Shown piece after piece: positions 1 to 5,763 of a stretch of DNA of 5,906 nucleotides. Made by a program: the position numbers and the translations under genes. This stretch comes from Bacteroidota bacterium. Lineage in GTDB: Bacteria > Bacteroidota > Bacteroidia > Bacteroidales > UBA1556. Position 1 is the stretch's first letter. Every line of letters begins with the position of its first letter. The stretch covers positions 1 to 5,906 of the forward strand of contig QNXT01000206.1 of NCBI GenBank assembly GCA_003973505.1, in the 5' to 3' direction. The notes under the pieces were generated by a model. It was not told the DNA's origin. It saw only the letters and a program-made list of their open reading frames with translations, and did no database searches.

Positions 1-376
1 ATTTCCCCTGTAGATCAAGAACTCCAATATCTTCTCCATTAATTATCAATTTAAAATCATTTTCTCTGCCATAATCACGGACTAAGAATTCTTTTAGTCT
101 TTCAGGATTAGGAAAATTAAAATTTTGGCTTAAACCTTCAAGTGTAACTATTGTTCCGTGTTTGTCTTCTTCACAATCTTCAGAATTAATTGATAATGGT
201 ACTTTTTCTAAGTCATAATGAGCCAATGCAAGTTCCTCTTTATTAATAATTAAAGTCGTTTTCTTTCCACTTGCATAAGTTTCCAACTTCATAATTTGAG
301 CAATCATTAAACCAGAAAATTTCCCAATCCCTTTTCTTCCTTTTACTTTTCTTTTTTTAAGAAATGAAGTCATTGC
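1..376 (-). pseudogene. GHKL (HSP90-like) ATPase fragment, truncated by the IS
   Basis: An open minus-strand frame runs from the IS edge out of the window, so it is partial at both ends; 124 codons are visible from the ATG at 373-371. It contains G-R-K-G-I-G-K-F (317-340), the glycine-rich G2-type box that closes over the nucleotide in GHKL ATPases (HSP90, MutL, gyrase B, histidine kinase fold). A mixed strand/helix stretch follows, including a G-T-I-V-T-L segment typical of this fold. The N-box and the DxGxG box, which should lie upstream, are absent because the IS begins exactly at a codon boundary here. The ATPase is therefore almost certainly non-functional. The frame continues 19 codons into the IS before a stop, so a short chimeric product is possible. 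The role of the original gene cannot be told from this piece; stand-alone GHKL ATPases are often found in defence or DNA-processing contexts, but that is only family knowledge. Confidence 0.75.
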
Positions 377-388
377 TGTCCCATTAAA
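377..388 (+). repeat. IS left terminal inverted repeat
   Basis: TGTCCCATTAAA is the exact reverse complement of 1669-1680. The match breaks down after 12 bases. The ATPase reading frame on the minus strand runs straight into it. Confidence 0.9.
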
Positions 389-437
389 ATAATATATAGT
401 ACTTTGAAAAAATTGAAATTTAGTTAATTACAGGTGC

Positions 438-470
438 TTTGTGAGCGAACGGACTTGAATTTTAGCTTTG
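438..470 (+). promoter_or_regulatory. Candidate transposase promoter (Bacteroidota type)
   Basis: TAGCTTTG at 463-470 fits the Bacteroidota -7 consensus TAnnTTTG. A TTTG at 438-441 lies about 26 bases further up (centre to centre), as expected for the -33 element. Transcription would start near 475, about 18 bases before the transposase ATG. No clear Shine-Dalgarno sequence precedes that ATG. This is a motif match only. Confidence 0.5.
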
Positions 471-492
471 CTTCAGATTAAACTGACAGCAT

Positions 493-1656
493 ATGTATCA
501 AGACAAATTCGTTTTCGCTCAACTGACCTCCTTTTTAAATCGTAGTAAGTTCAACCGTATTGTGGCTAAATATGATGGTGACAAATATGTAAAACATTTT
601 ACTTGTTGGAATCAAATGCTTGCTATGATGTTTGGTCAACTATCGAGCCGTGAAAGTCTAAGAGATTTAATTGTCGCTCTTGATGCCCATTACTCAAAAT
701 GTTATCATTTAGGTATGGGCAAGAACGTGTCAAAATCATCTTTGGCTAGAGCTAATAGAGACAGAGATTACCACATTTTTGAGGAGTACGCTTACTATTT
801 GGTAAACAAAGCAAGACAAAAACGAGTTTCTGATATATTCAAGCTCGGAGGTAATGTTTACGCATTTGATTCAACGACGATTGACTTATGCCTTTCAGTA
901 TTCTGGTGGGCTAAGTTTCGTAAGAAAAAAGGTGGAATTAAAGTGCATACATTATACGACATAGAGACACAAATACCTGCATTTTTTCATATTACCGAAG
1001 CTTCTGTTCATGACTCAAAAGCAATGAAAGAAATTCCTTATGAATCAAACTCTTTCTACATATTTGATCGAGCATATAACAACTTTAAAATGTTGTATAA
1101 GATTCATCAAATAGGGGCTTACTTTGTAATCAGAGGCAAAAAGAATCTGCAATATAAATCCATTAAATGGAAACGCAGATTACCCAAAAATATACTTTCT
1201 GATGGTACAATTGAACTGACGGGATTTTATCCCAGACAATACTACCCAGAACCTTTTCGTTTGGTTAGATATTGGGATGAAGAACAAGAACGCGAGTTTA
1301 CATTCATAACTAATGCAATGCATATTTCTGCTCTTCAAATTGCTGAGCTTTATAAAAACCGTTGGCAAGTTGAACTATTCTTTAAATGGTTGAAACAACA
1401 CCTGAAAATTAAAAAGTTCTGGGGAACTACTGAAAATGCTGTTCGAATACAAATCTACATTGCTATATCCACATATTGCCTTGTAGCTATTATCCAAAAA
1501 GACATGCAAATTAACAGAAGTACATATGAAGTTTTACAGATATTGAGTATTTCTCTGACTGATAAAACTCAATTACGAAACCTCTTTGATAAAACTAAAT
1601 TTCAAAATGACAAAGAACAATATAGGCTTAATGCGCCAAACTTATTTGATTATTAA
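493..1656 (+). CDS. IS4-family DDE transposase
   Basis: This 387-residue protein would cut and paste the surrounding IS. The N-terminal part (about residues 5-75) is the DUF4372-type region common in IS4-family enzymes. The catalytic DDE domain spans about residues 120-335. The triad is visible: D126 in the YAFDST motif, D192 in the IFDRAY motif, and E294 within the family signature Y287-x2-R290-x3-E294-x6-K301 (YREK). Length and spacing are normal for the family and the frame is unbroken, so the enzyme is probably active or was recently. The ATG at 493 is kept because the encoded start (MYQDKFVFAQL) matches the usual N-terminus of DUF4372 transposases and it lies about 18 bases after the predicted transcription start. 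The stop codon is 12 bases before the right inverted repeat. The gene is the only cargo of the IS and is unrelated in function to the polysaccharide genes downstream. Confidence 0.95.
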   Translation: MYQDKFVFAQLTSFLNRSKFNRIVAKYDGDKYVKHFTCWNQMLAMMFGQLSSRESLRDLIVALDAHYSKCYHLGMGKNVSKSSLARANRDRDYHIFEEYAYYLVNKARQKRVSDIFKLGGNVYAFDSTTIDLCLSVFWWAKFRKKKGGIKVHTLYDIETQIPAFFHITEASVHDSKAMKEIPYESNSFYIFDRAYNNFKMLYKIHQIGAYFVIRGKKNLQYKSIKWKRRLPKNILSDGTIELTGFYPRQYYPEPFRLVRYWDEEQEREFTFITNAMHISALQIAELYKNRWQVELFFKWLKQHLKIKKFWGTTENAVRIQIYIAISTYCLVAIIQKDMQINRSTYEVLQILSISLTDKTQLRNLFDKTKFQNDKEQYRLNAPNLFDY

Positions 1657-1668
1657 CAGCGCCCAAAA

Positions 1669-1680
1669 TTTAATGGGACA
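1669..1680 (-). repeat. IS right terminal inverted repeat
   Basis: TTTAATGGGACA is the exact reverse complement of the left end at 377-388 and marks the right boundary of the IS. Confidence 0.9.
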
Positions 1681-1756
1681 CTAGTGAATAAGGGCCATAA
1701 ATTAAACATCCAAACAACAAATTCACCAAAGCCTCTCATCCAAGCCGCAAATTCTC

Positions 1757-1764
1757 TATATTTG
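1757..1764 (+). promoter_or_regulatory. Possible -7 box for the sugar transferase gene
   Basis: TATATTTG fits TAnnTTTG and lies 22 bases before the ATG at 1787, which would give a short leader. No TTG is present at the expected -33 distance (about 1734), so the promoter is at best weak. It may be one of several; readthrough from the IS is an alternative source of transcription. The rest of 1681-1786 shows no clear gene. Confidence 0.3.
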
Positions 1765-1786
1765 CCTAAAATTTGAATAATAAAAA

Positions 1787-2821
1787 ATGAAAGATTTAAT
1801 TATTAGGGAAACGAGTAAGGAAGCATTTGATTTTATAAAAAAACATGTGCAAGTATCTTCTCCTGAACATCTAATAACATCTACTACCACCGCATTTAAT
1901 ATAGAAAAACAATTCCCAAAATCGTTTAAGTCCATTGTTAATCTGAAAAGAGTGAACGATATTCGATGGGTAAATAAATTTTTTGAGGCGGTTAACTTCA
2001 AATTAGAGGATGGCGGTCTTTTTATTGGGAATGTGGAAACTTACACCTTACGTAAAAAGAGAATTTTGAAGAAGTATCCTCCGGTTATTAATTGGGGTGT
2101 TTATACTGTCGATTTTTTCTTTAAACGGGTTAGTCCTAAAGTTTGGGGACTTAAGAAAGTGTATTTTTTTATAACACGAGGTAATAATCGTGTAATGTCC
2201 AAAGCGGAAACCTTAGGGCGTCTTTATTCATGTGGTTTTGAGGTAGTTGATGAAGAATTAATTAATGGCAGACTTTATTTTTTAGTCAAGAAGGTTAAAG
2301 AACCAGTATTTGATTATAATCCTACTTATGGACCTTTGATAACCTTGAAGCGACAAGGAAAAGGCGGTAAGATGATTCGTGTGTATAAGGCGCGTACCAT
2401 GCATGCCTATTCCGAATATTTACAAGAATATGTATATCAACAAAATTCCCTTCAAGAAGGGGGGAAGTTTAAGGATGATTTTCGAATTACGACAGTTGGA
2501 AAGATACTTCGTAAATTTTGGTTGGATGAGTTACCAATGATTATCAATCTATTGAAAAGAGATCTGAAAATTGTTGGAGTGCGACCATTGAGTAATCACT
2601 ATCGGAGTCTATATCCTAAAGAATTTCAGGAGCGTAGAAAGAATTATCGTCCGGGATTAGTGCCTCCTTTTTATGTGGATTTACCCAAAGACTTAGATGA
2701 AATCATCGAATCGGAGCGGCGATACCTTGATGCCTACGATAAACATCCTTTCCTTACCGACTGGAAATATTTTTGGAAAGCCTTTAATAATATTGTGTTT
2801 AAGCGAGTACGATCAAATTAA
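1787..2821 (+). CDS. Sugar transferase (small phosphoglycosyltransferase-like) with N-terminal methyltransferase-like domain
   Basis: The C-terminal half (about residues 180-344) is a bacterial sugar transferase domain. Enzymes of this family move a sugar phosphate from a nucleotide sugar to undecaprenyl phosphate, the first membrane step of capsule, O-antigen or exopolysaccharide synthesis. Visible motifs are GPLITLKRQGKGGK (182-195), YKARTM (200-205), the catalytic Asp-Glu pair D247-E248 in LDELP, GVRPLS (264-269) and RPGLVPP (289-295). The last replaces the usual KPGITG. Family members normally begin with a re-entrant membrane helix directly before the GP motif; here there is none. Instead residues about 50-168 resemble the second half of a Rossmann methyltransferase (the DGGLFIG strand around 75-81), without a GxGxG SAM-binding loop. 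The catalytic pair suggests activity, but membrane attachment would have to be different. It lies in the same direction as the Wzi gene, consistent with a surface-polysaccharide locus. The ATG at 1787 follows an A-rich leader with no Shine-Dalgarno sequence. Confidence 0.85.
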   Translation: MKDLIIRETSKEAFDFIKKHVQVSSPEHLITSTTTAFNIEKQFPKSFKSIVNLKRVNDIRWVNKFFEAVNFKLEDGGLFIGNVETYTLRKKRILKKYPPVINWGVYTVDFFFKRVSPKVWGLKKVYFFITRGNNRVMSKAETLGRLYSCGFEVVDEELINGRLYFLVKKVKEPVFDYNPTYGPLITLKRQGKGGKMIRVYKARTMHAYSEYLQEYVYQQNSLQEGGKFKDDFRITTVGKILRKFWLDELPMIINLLKRDLKIVGVRPLSNHYRSLYPKEFQERRKNYRPGLVPPFYVDLPKDLDEIIESERRYLDAYDKHPFLTDWKYFWKAFNNIVFKRVRSN

Positions 2822-2838
2822 GGGGTGAAACATCATTT

Positions 2839-2873
2839 GAGCAAGCGGTTAATTGAGCTTGTGAGCTTGCGAG
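2839..2873 (+). repeat. Left arm of S23 cassette 1 inverted repeat
   Basis: This GAGC-rich 35-mer is much richer in GC than its surroundings. The outer half begins GAGCAAGCGG and the inner half ends GAGCTTGCGAG. It pairs with 3403-3437 (28 of 35). It can also fold on itself locally: CAAGC at 2842-2846 with GCTTG at 2857-2861. It might therefore also act as a weak terminator for the sugar transferase transcript, although no T-run follows directly. Confidence 0.7.
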
Positions 2874-2916
2874 GAGTTTAGTGTATTTTTTTTGGTTTAT
2901 AAATCTATATATAAAT

Positions 2917-3294
2917 ATGGCACAAATTCGTACACATAAGGATTTATGGGTATTCCATATATCTTATAGAGCAGCTTTAGATATATTTAAGTTGACAAAA
3001 ACATTTCCTAGGGAAGAAATCTACTCTTTGACAGATCAAATACGTCGGTCTTCACGTTCTGTACCAGCAAATATTGCAGAAGCATGGAGGAAAAGACGTT
3101 ATCCAAAATCATTTATTGCTAAATTGTCAGATTCAGAAACAGAAGCTGCGGAAACACAAGTTTGGTTAGATTTCTCTTTAGATTTTAAGTACATTAGCCC
3201 TGAAATTCATAAAGATTTATATGATAAATATGATTATATTTTATCTATGATTACTAACATGCAAAAACATCCAGAAAAATGGACAATACTGTAA
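2917..3294 (+). CDS. Four-helix-bundle protein, S23 / 23S rRNA intervening sequence protein family (copy 1)
   Basis: This 125-residue protein belongs to the S23 family (PF05635, TIGR02436) by its pattern: an HKDL(W)V opening, YSLTDQIRRSSRSVPANIAEAW in the middle, an E-A-A-E-T-Q-V-W-L helix and the C-terminal HPEKW. Members form a bundle of four helices, occur in 23S rRNA intervening sequences, and are related to Avd, the accessory protein of diversity-generating retroelements; a nucleic-acid-binding role is suspected but not settled. No reverse transcriptase or variable repeat is seen here. The start is placed at the ATG at 2917. An in-frame GTG at 2881 would add twelve hydrophobic residues (YFFWFINLYIN) that the family does not have. 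The gene sits inside inverted repeats 2839-2873 / 3403-3437. It is about 57% identical in protein to the second copy at 5316, so the two are old paralogues or independent arrivals, not a fresh duplication. Confidence 0.9.
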   Translation: MAQIRTHKDLWVFHISYRAALDIFKLTKTFPREEIYSLTDQIRRSSRSVPANIAEAWRKRRYPKSFIAKLSDSETEAAETQVWLDFSLDFKYISPEIHKDLYDKYDYILSMITNMQKHPEKWTIL

Positions 3295-3326
3295 TTGAAA
3301 AGAATGTTAGAAAAAACAAATTTCAA

Positions 3327-5111
3327 ATGAATAGCATATTTAAGAGATTGCCATATAGTAAAGTATCACTTCTAATAGCCTTGATATCTTTTGATGCTAG
3401 AACTCGCAAGCTCTCGAGCTCTATAGTCCGCTCGCTCTTGTTGATTGCAATTTTAATTAGTAGTTCAACAATTTATTCCCAATCCACTCCAGTCCATATT
3501 TCTGAGAAAGACCTCTACGATTTTATCGATGAATTAGCCAATGAGCAACTTATTGATGTCAATTCAGTTGTAAAACCCTATTCCAAGCAGCAAGTATATG
3601 AGTGGCTTACAGCTTCTGCCAATTCAAATGATTTGTCGAAGCGACAAAAGGATCAGATTGCTTTTTACCTACGTGAATATCAATTTGTTTCTACAGATTC
3701 TATCAATCCTTATGGCGATAGCAAATGGAATCTTACGCGTCGGTGGAGTAAGAAATCAGCTTTTTCATTAGAACAATTGGGTTATTTTTATAAAGATAAG
3801 AATTTCACCTTTGCCATAAAACCCATTTGGGGAGTGGACTATCGGGTGAATGATAGTGGTTCGGTGCGGCATTTTTGGGGTGGACTTGGTGCTTATGCCA
3901 CGGTGGGTAAGCATTGGAGTTTTTATGCTTCACTCCGTGATAATTCCATTACTGAGATTATGGCCTACCCATCTTATCTTACACAAGAAGAGGCGGGTAA
4001 TTATAAGATTGGTGAAGGTGGGCGTCCAGGTGGTGATTATTCCGAAATGCGTGGAGGTGTAACTTATGCTTGGCAATGGGGAGATATCGGTTTGGTAAAA
4101 GATCATATTGAGGTGGGTAACAACTACCATGGTGCAAATATTTTATCGGGAAGAACGCCTTCTTACGCGATGATAAAGTTGCATATAAAACCGGTTAAAT
4201 GGTTCGATTTCAACTACCATCATGGCTGGTTGGTAAGTGAGGATGTGGATAGTACACGTTCTTATTGGTCAACGGCTGGGACGTATAAGAAAGTTTATCG
4301 TCCGAAGTTTATTGCTACCAATATGTTTACCTTTATTCCCTGGCGAGGAATTAATTTTTCCTTTGGTAATTCTATTATTTATACCGATTTGGGAGGTCCT
4401 CATCCTGCCTATTTTATTCCTTTTATGTTTTTCAAATCCATTGATCATACTTTAAACCATGGAGTAGAGAATCAGAATTCGCAGATGTTTTTGGATTTAA
4501 GTGTGCGTCGAATTAAACATCTTCATCTTTACGGTTCACTCTATTTTGATGAATTTAAGAAAGATCGTGTGGGTAACGACACATTGCACAATTTTATAAG
4601 TTATAAGGTAGGGGCAAGGCTAAGCAATTGGCCATTAAAAGATGTTGCGCTTACGGTAGAATACACACGCACGAATCCCATGACCTACAAACATACGGTT
4701 TCGGGTTTAACCTATGCTTCCAATAAGTTCAATTTGGGGCATTATCTAATTGATAATTCACAGGAATTGTATTTTGCACTTCAATGGAAACCCATTGCGA
4801 GATTATATCTTAAAACGGAGTATTATTATGCTATGCATGGTGATGACTATGTTTATAATAATCACTCTGGTTATGACCCCACAAGTATTCCGGTATTAAA
4901 AAATAAAACCTGGGATAATACAACCTTCGGATTCTATGCTACCTACGAATTATTGAATGATGTTTACATTCGTGCTTATTACACTTATACGAATATCCAA
5001 GGCTACGACCTGAATGGAGTAAGTGCTAAAAAATATCTAAATACTTTTACGAGTCCGTTTTATCAGGGAAAACAAAATACTTTTGGAATTGGGTTTAATA
5101 TGGGATTTTAA
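3327..5111 (+). CDS. Wzi-family capsule assembly outer-membrane protein
   Basis: The product is about 594 residues: a signal region, a helical N-terminal segment (HISEKDLYDFIDELANEQLI), then alternating aromatic-rich strands of a large beta-barrel ending in phenylalanine (NMGF), as in outer-membrane proteins. The GNSIIYTD and Y-F-I-P-F stretches and overall plan fit the Wzi family (PF14052), which in E. coli anchors capsule at the cell surface. The sugar transferase two genes upstream supports a polysaccharide role. The start is uncertain. The frame is open from an ATG at 3279, but that codon falls inside the conserved Lys-Trp codons of the preceding S23 gene and is probably accidental; 3327 gives a basic-then-hydrophobic start (MNSIFKRLPYSKV). 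Oddly there are two hydrophobic runs: the second (SLLLIAILISSS, then IYSQ, the likely cleavage site) is separated from the first by residues encoded by the right arm of cassette 1 (3403-3437). The original signal peptide may have been altered. Confidence 0.85.
   Translation: MNSIFKRLPYSKVSLLIALISFDARTRKLSSSIVRSLLLIAILISSSTIYSQSTPVHISEKDLYDFIDELANEQLIDVNSVVKPYSKQQVYEWLTASANSNDLSKRQKDQIAFYLREYQFVSTDSINPYGDSKWNLTRRWSKKSAFSLEQLGYFYKDKNFTFAIKPIWGVDYRVNDSGSVRHFWGGLGAYATVGKHWSFYASLRDNSITEIMAYPSYLTQEEAGNYKIGEGGRPGGDYSEMRGGVTYAWQWGDIGLVKDHIEVGNNYHGANILSGRTPSYAMIKLHIKPVKWFDFNYHHGWLVSEDVDSTRSYWSTAGTYKKVYRPKFIATNMFTFIPWRGINFSFGNSIIYTDLGGPHPAYFIPFMFFKSIDHTLNHGVENQNSQMFLDLSVRRIKHLHLYGSLYFDEFKKDRVGNDTLHNFISYKVGARLSNWPLKDVALTVEYTRTNPMTYKHTVSGLTYASNKFNLGHYLIDNSQELYFALQWKPIARLYLKTEYYYAMHGDDYVYNNHSGYDPTSIPVLKNKTWDNTTFGFYATYELLNDVYIRAYYTYTNIQGYDLNGVSAKKYLNTFTSPFYQGKQNTFGIGFNMGF
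3403..3437 (-). repeat. Right arm of S23 cassette 1 inverted repeat, inside the Wzi reading frame
   Basis: This is the reverse complement of 2839-2873 at 28 of 35 positions. It is translated in the Wzi frame as TRKLSSSIVRSL, which supplies basic residues just before the main hydrophobic core of the signal peptide. The frame stays open through it. Confidence 0.7.
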
Positions 5112-5132
5112 AAGGAGAGGTGGAGATTGAGT

Positions 5133-5196
5133 GACTGAGAGACTGAGGGACTGAGAGACTGAGGGACTGAGGGACTGAGGGACTGAGGGACTGAGG
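5133..5196 (+). repeat. Eight tandem copies of the 8-mer GACTGAGR
   Basis: The units start at 5133, 5141, 5149, 5157, 5165, 5173, 5181 and 5189. They are GACTGAG followed by A (units 1 and 3) or G (the others). A degenerate ninth unit (GATGGAGA) follows at 5197. The array forms most of the left arm of cassette 2. A period of 8 and high uniformity point to recent slippage expansion. Confidence 0.95.
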
Positions 5197-5218
5197 GATG
5201 GAGATACTTAGTAACAAT

Positions 5219-5282
5219 CACTTCGTCTCTAAGTCACTTCGTCTCTAAGTCACATTGTCTCTAAGTCACTTCGTCTCAATAC
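5219..5282 (+). repeat. Tandem 16-mer CACTTCGTCTCTAAGT, about 3.7 copies
   Basis: Units at 5219 and 5235 are identical. The unit at 5251 differs at two positions, and the one at 5267 follows the repeat for its first 11 bases. GTCTCTAAGTC is nearly the complement of GACTGAGAGAC in the array just upstream, so the left flank can also fold on itself. The array lies between the 8-mer array and the S23 gene start at 5316. Confidence 0.9.
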
Positions 5283-5315
5283 TCTAAAAGGATTAACCAT
5301 ATAAAACAAAGTGTT

Positions 5316-5687
5316 ATGAAAATTAGATCACACCAAGACCTTGATGTTTATAAATTAGCATTCGAATTAGCTATGGATATTTTTGAACTATCCAAATCCT
5401 TTCCCAAGGAAGAAACATATTCTTTAACAGATCAAATACGACGGTCTTCTCGTTCAGTTGTAGCAAACCTATCTGAAGCATTTCGTAAAAGAAAATATCC
5501 AAAACATTTTATATCGAAATTAAGTGATTGCGAGGCCGAGGCTGCTGAAACACAAACCTGGTTGGAATTTTCTTGGAGATGTAACTATATCGATCAAGAA
5601 ACTTATACACGTTTGAACGAAAAATGTAATCACATAATTGGAAAATTAGTGAATATGGCACTCCATCCTGAAAAGTGGGTTTATTAG
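5316..5687 (+). CDS. Four-helix-bundle protein, S23 / 23S rRNA intervening sequence protein family (copy 2)
   Basis: This 123-residue member of the S23 family (PF05635, TIGR02436) has the same landmarks as the copy at 2917: KIRSHQDLDVY at the start, YSLTDQIRRSSRSVVANLSEAF in the middle, EAEAAETQTWLEF, and HPEKW four residues from the end (HPEKWVY). Length is normal and the frame intact, so it is probably expressed and folded. The two copies share about 70 of 123 residues by hand alignment. The most conserved part is the central SLTDQIRRSSRS helix, also similar in DNA. The ATG at 5316 is the only sensible start; there is no close Shine-Dalgarno sequence (AAAAGGA at 5286-5292 is too far). It is framed by the inverted repeats of cassette 2 and lies between the convergent Wzi and gpmI genes. 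A role for the protein in spreading or processing the cassette is inference. Confidence 0.9.
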   Translation: MKIRSHQDLDVYKLAFELAMDIFELSKSFPKEETYSLTDQIRRSSRSVVANLSEAFRKRKYPKHFISKLSDCEAEAAETQTWLEFSWRCNYIDQETYTRLNEKCNHIIGKLVNMALHPEKWVY

Positions 5688-5723
5688 TAATCAAAATACA
5701 TCTCCCCCCTCTCTTAGTCCCAT

Positions 5724-5763
5724 ATCACTTAGTCTCTCAGTCTATCACTAAGTCTCTCAGTCC
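5724..5763 (+). repeat. Two tandem 20-mers in the right flank of cassette 2
   Basis: The 20-base units at 5724-5743 and 5744-5763 match at 18 of 20 positions. Each contains AGTCTCTCAGTC, the complement of the GACTGAGAGACT units in the left array. The second unit overlaps the 20-bp perfect inverted-repeat segment 5751-5770. Confidence 0.85.

Larger units (their letters stand above)
377..1680 (+). mobile_element. Complete IS4-family insertion sequence (1304 bp)
   Basis: The element is bounded by perfect 12-bp terminal inverted repeats, TGTCCCATTAAA at 377-388 and its complement at 1669-1680. It carries a single full-length transposase gene (493-1656). The 104-bp left leader holds a plausible promoter, and only 12 bases separate the stop codon from the right repeat. 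IS4-family elements normally leave direct target duplications of about 9-12 bp, but none is visible here: the left flank ends in tcattgc and the right flank starts ctagtga. The ATPase gene interrupted on the left is not found on the right. Either the element has recombined with another copy or an adjacent deletion removed one flank. Confidence 0.88.
2839..3437 (+). mobile_element. Candidate S23 cassette 1: four-helix-bundle gene inside 35-bp inverted repeats
   Basis: The arms at 2839-2873 and 3403-3437 are reverse complements at 28 of 35 positions with no gaps, and they enclose the S23 gene (2917-3294). The left arm starts 17 bases after the sugar transferase stop; the right arm lies inside the reading frame of the Wzi gene. 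The size (599 bp) and plan resemble the intervening sequences of spirochaete and Coxiella 23S rRNA genes, which are S23 ORFs within an inverted repeat that forms an RNA stem. No target duplication is evident. That this is a mobile or RNA-processed unit is inference; the repeat and the gene are directly visible. Confidence 0.5.

Noticed and set aside
1684..1776. Open plus-strand stretch after the IS (about 30 codons, ending TGA at 1774-1776), possibly the tail of a gene cut by the IS.
   Set aside because: It is too short, has no recognisable motif, and a minus-strand frame is also open over much of it. It could be a gene remnant, but the sequence alone does not support a call.
1756..2001. Minus-strand open frame of 81 codons overlapping the sugar transferase start.
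   Set aside because: It lies antisense to a well-supported gene, has no family features and no start signal.
2839..2873. Rho-independent terminator for the sugar transferase gene.
   Set aside because: A short local hairpin is possible, but no T-run directly follows it. The sequence is better explained as one arm of the inverted repeat with 3403-3437.
2881..2916. GTG at 2881 as the start of the first S23 gene.
   Set aside because: It would add a hydrophobic dozen residues not found in the family. The ATG at 2917 gives the expected length and matches the second copy.
3850..4455. Short open frames on both strands inside the Wzi gene (3850-4062, 3930-4130, 4237-4455).
   Set aside because: All overlap the long Wzi frame and show no plausible domain. 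They are shadows of its codon pattern.
5219..5282. CRISPR array, suggested by regularly repeated 16-mers.
   Set aside because: The units are directly adjacent without spacers and are too short; this is a plain tandem repeat.
2917..5687. Diversity-generating retroelement, because S23 proteins are related to Avd.
   Set aside because: No reverse transcriptase, template repeat or variable repeat with adenine-specific differences is present in the window.
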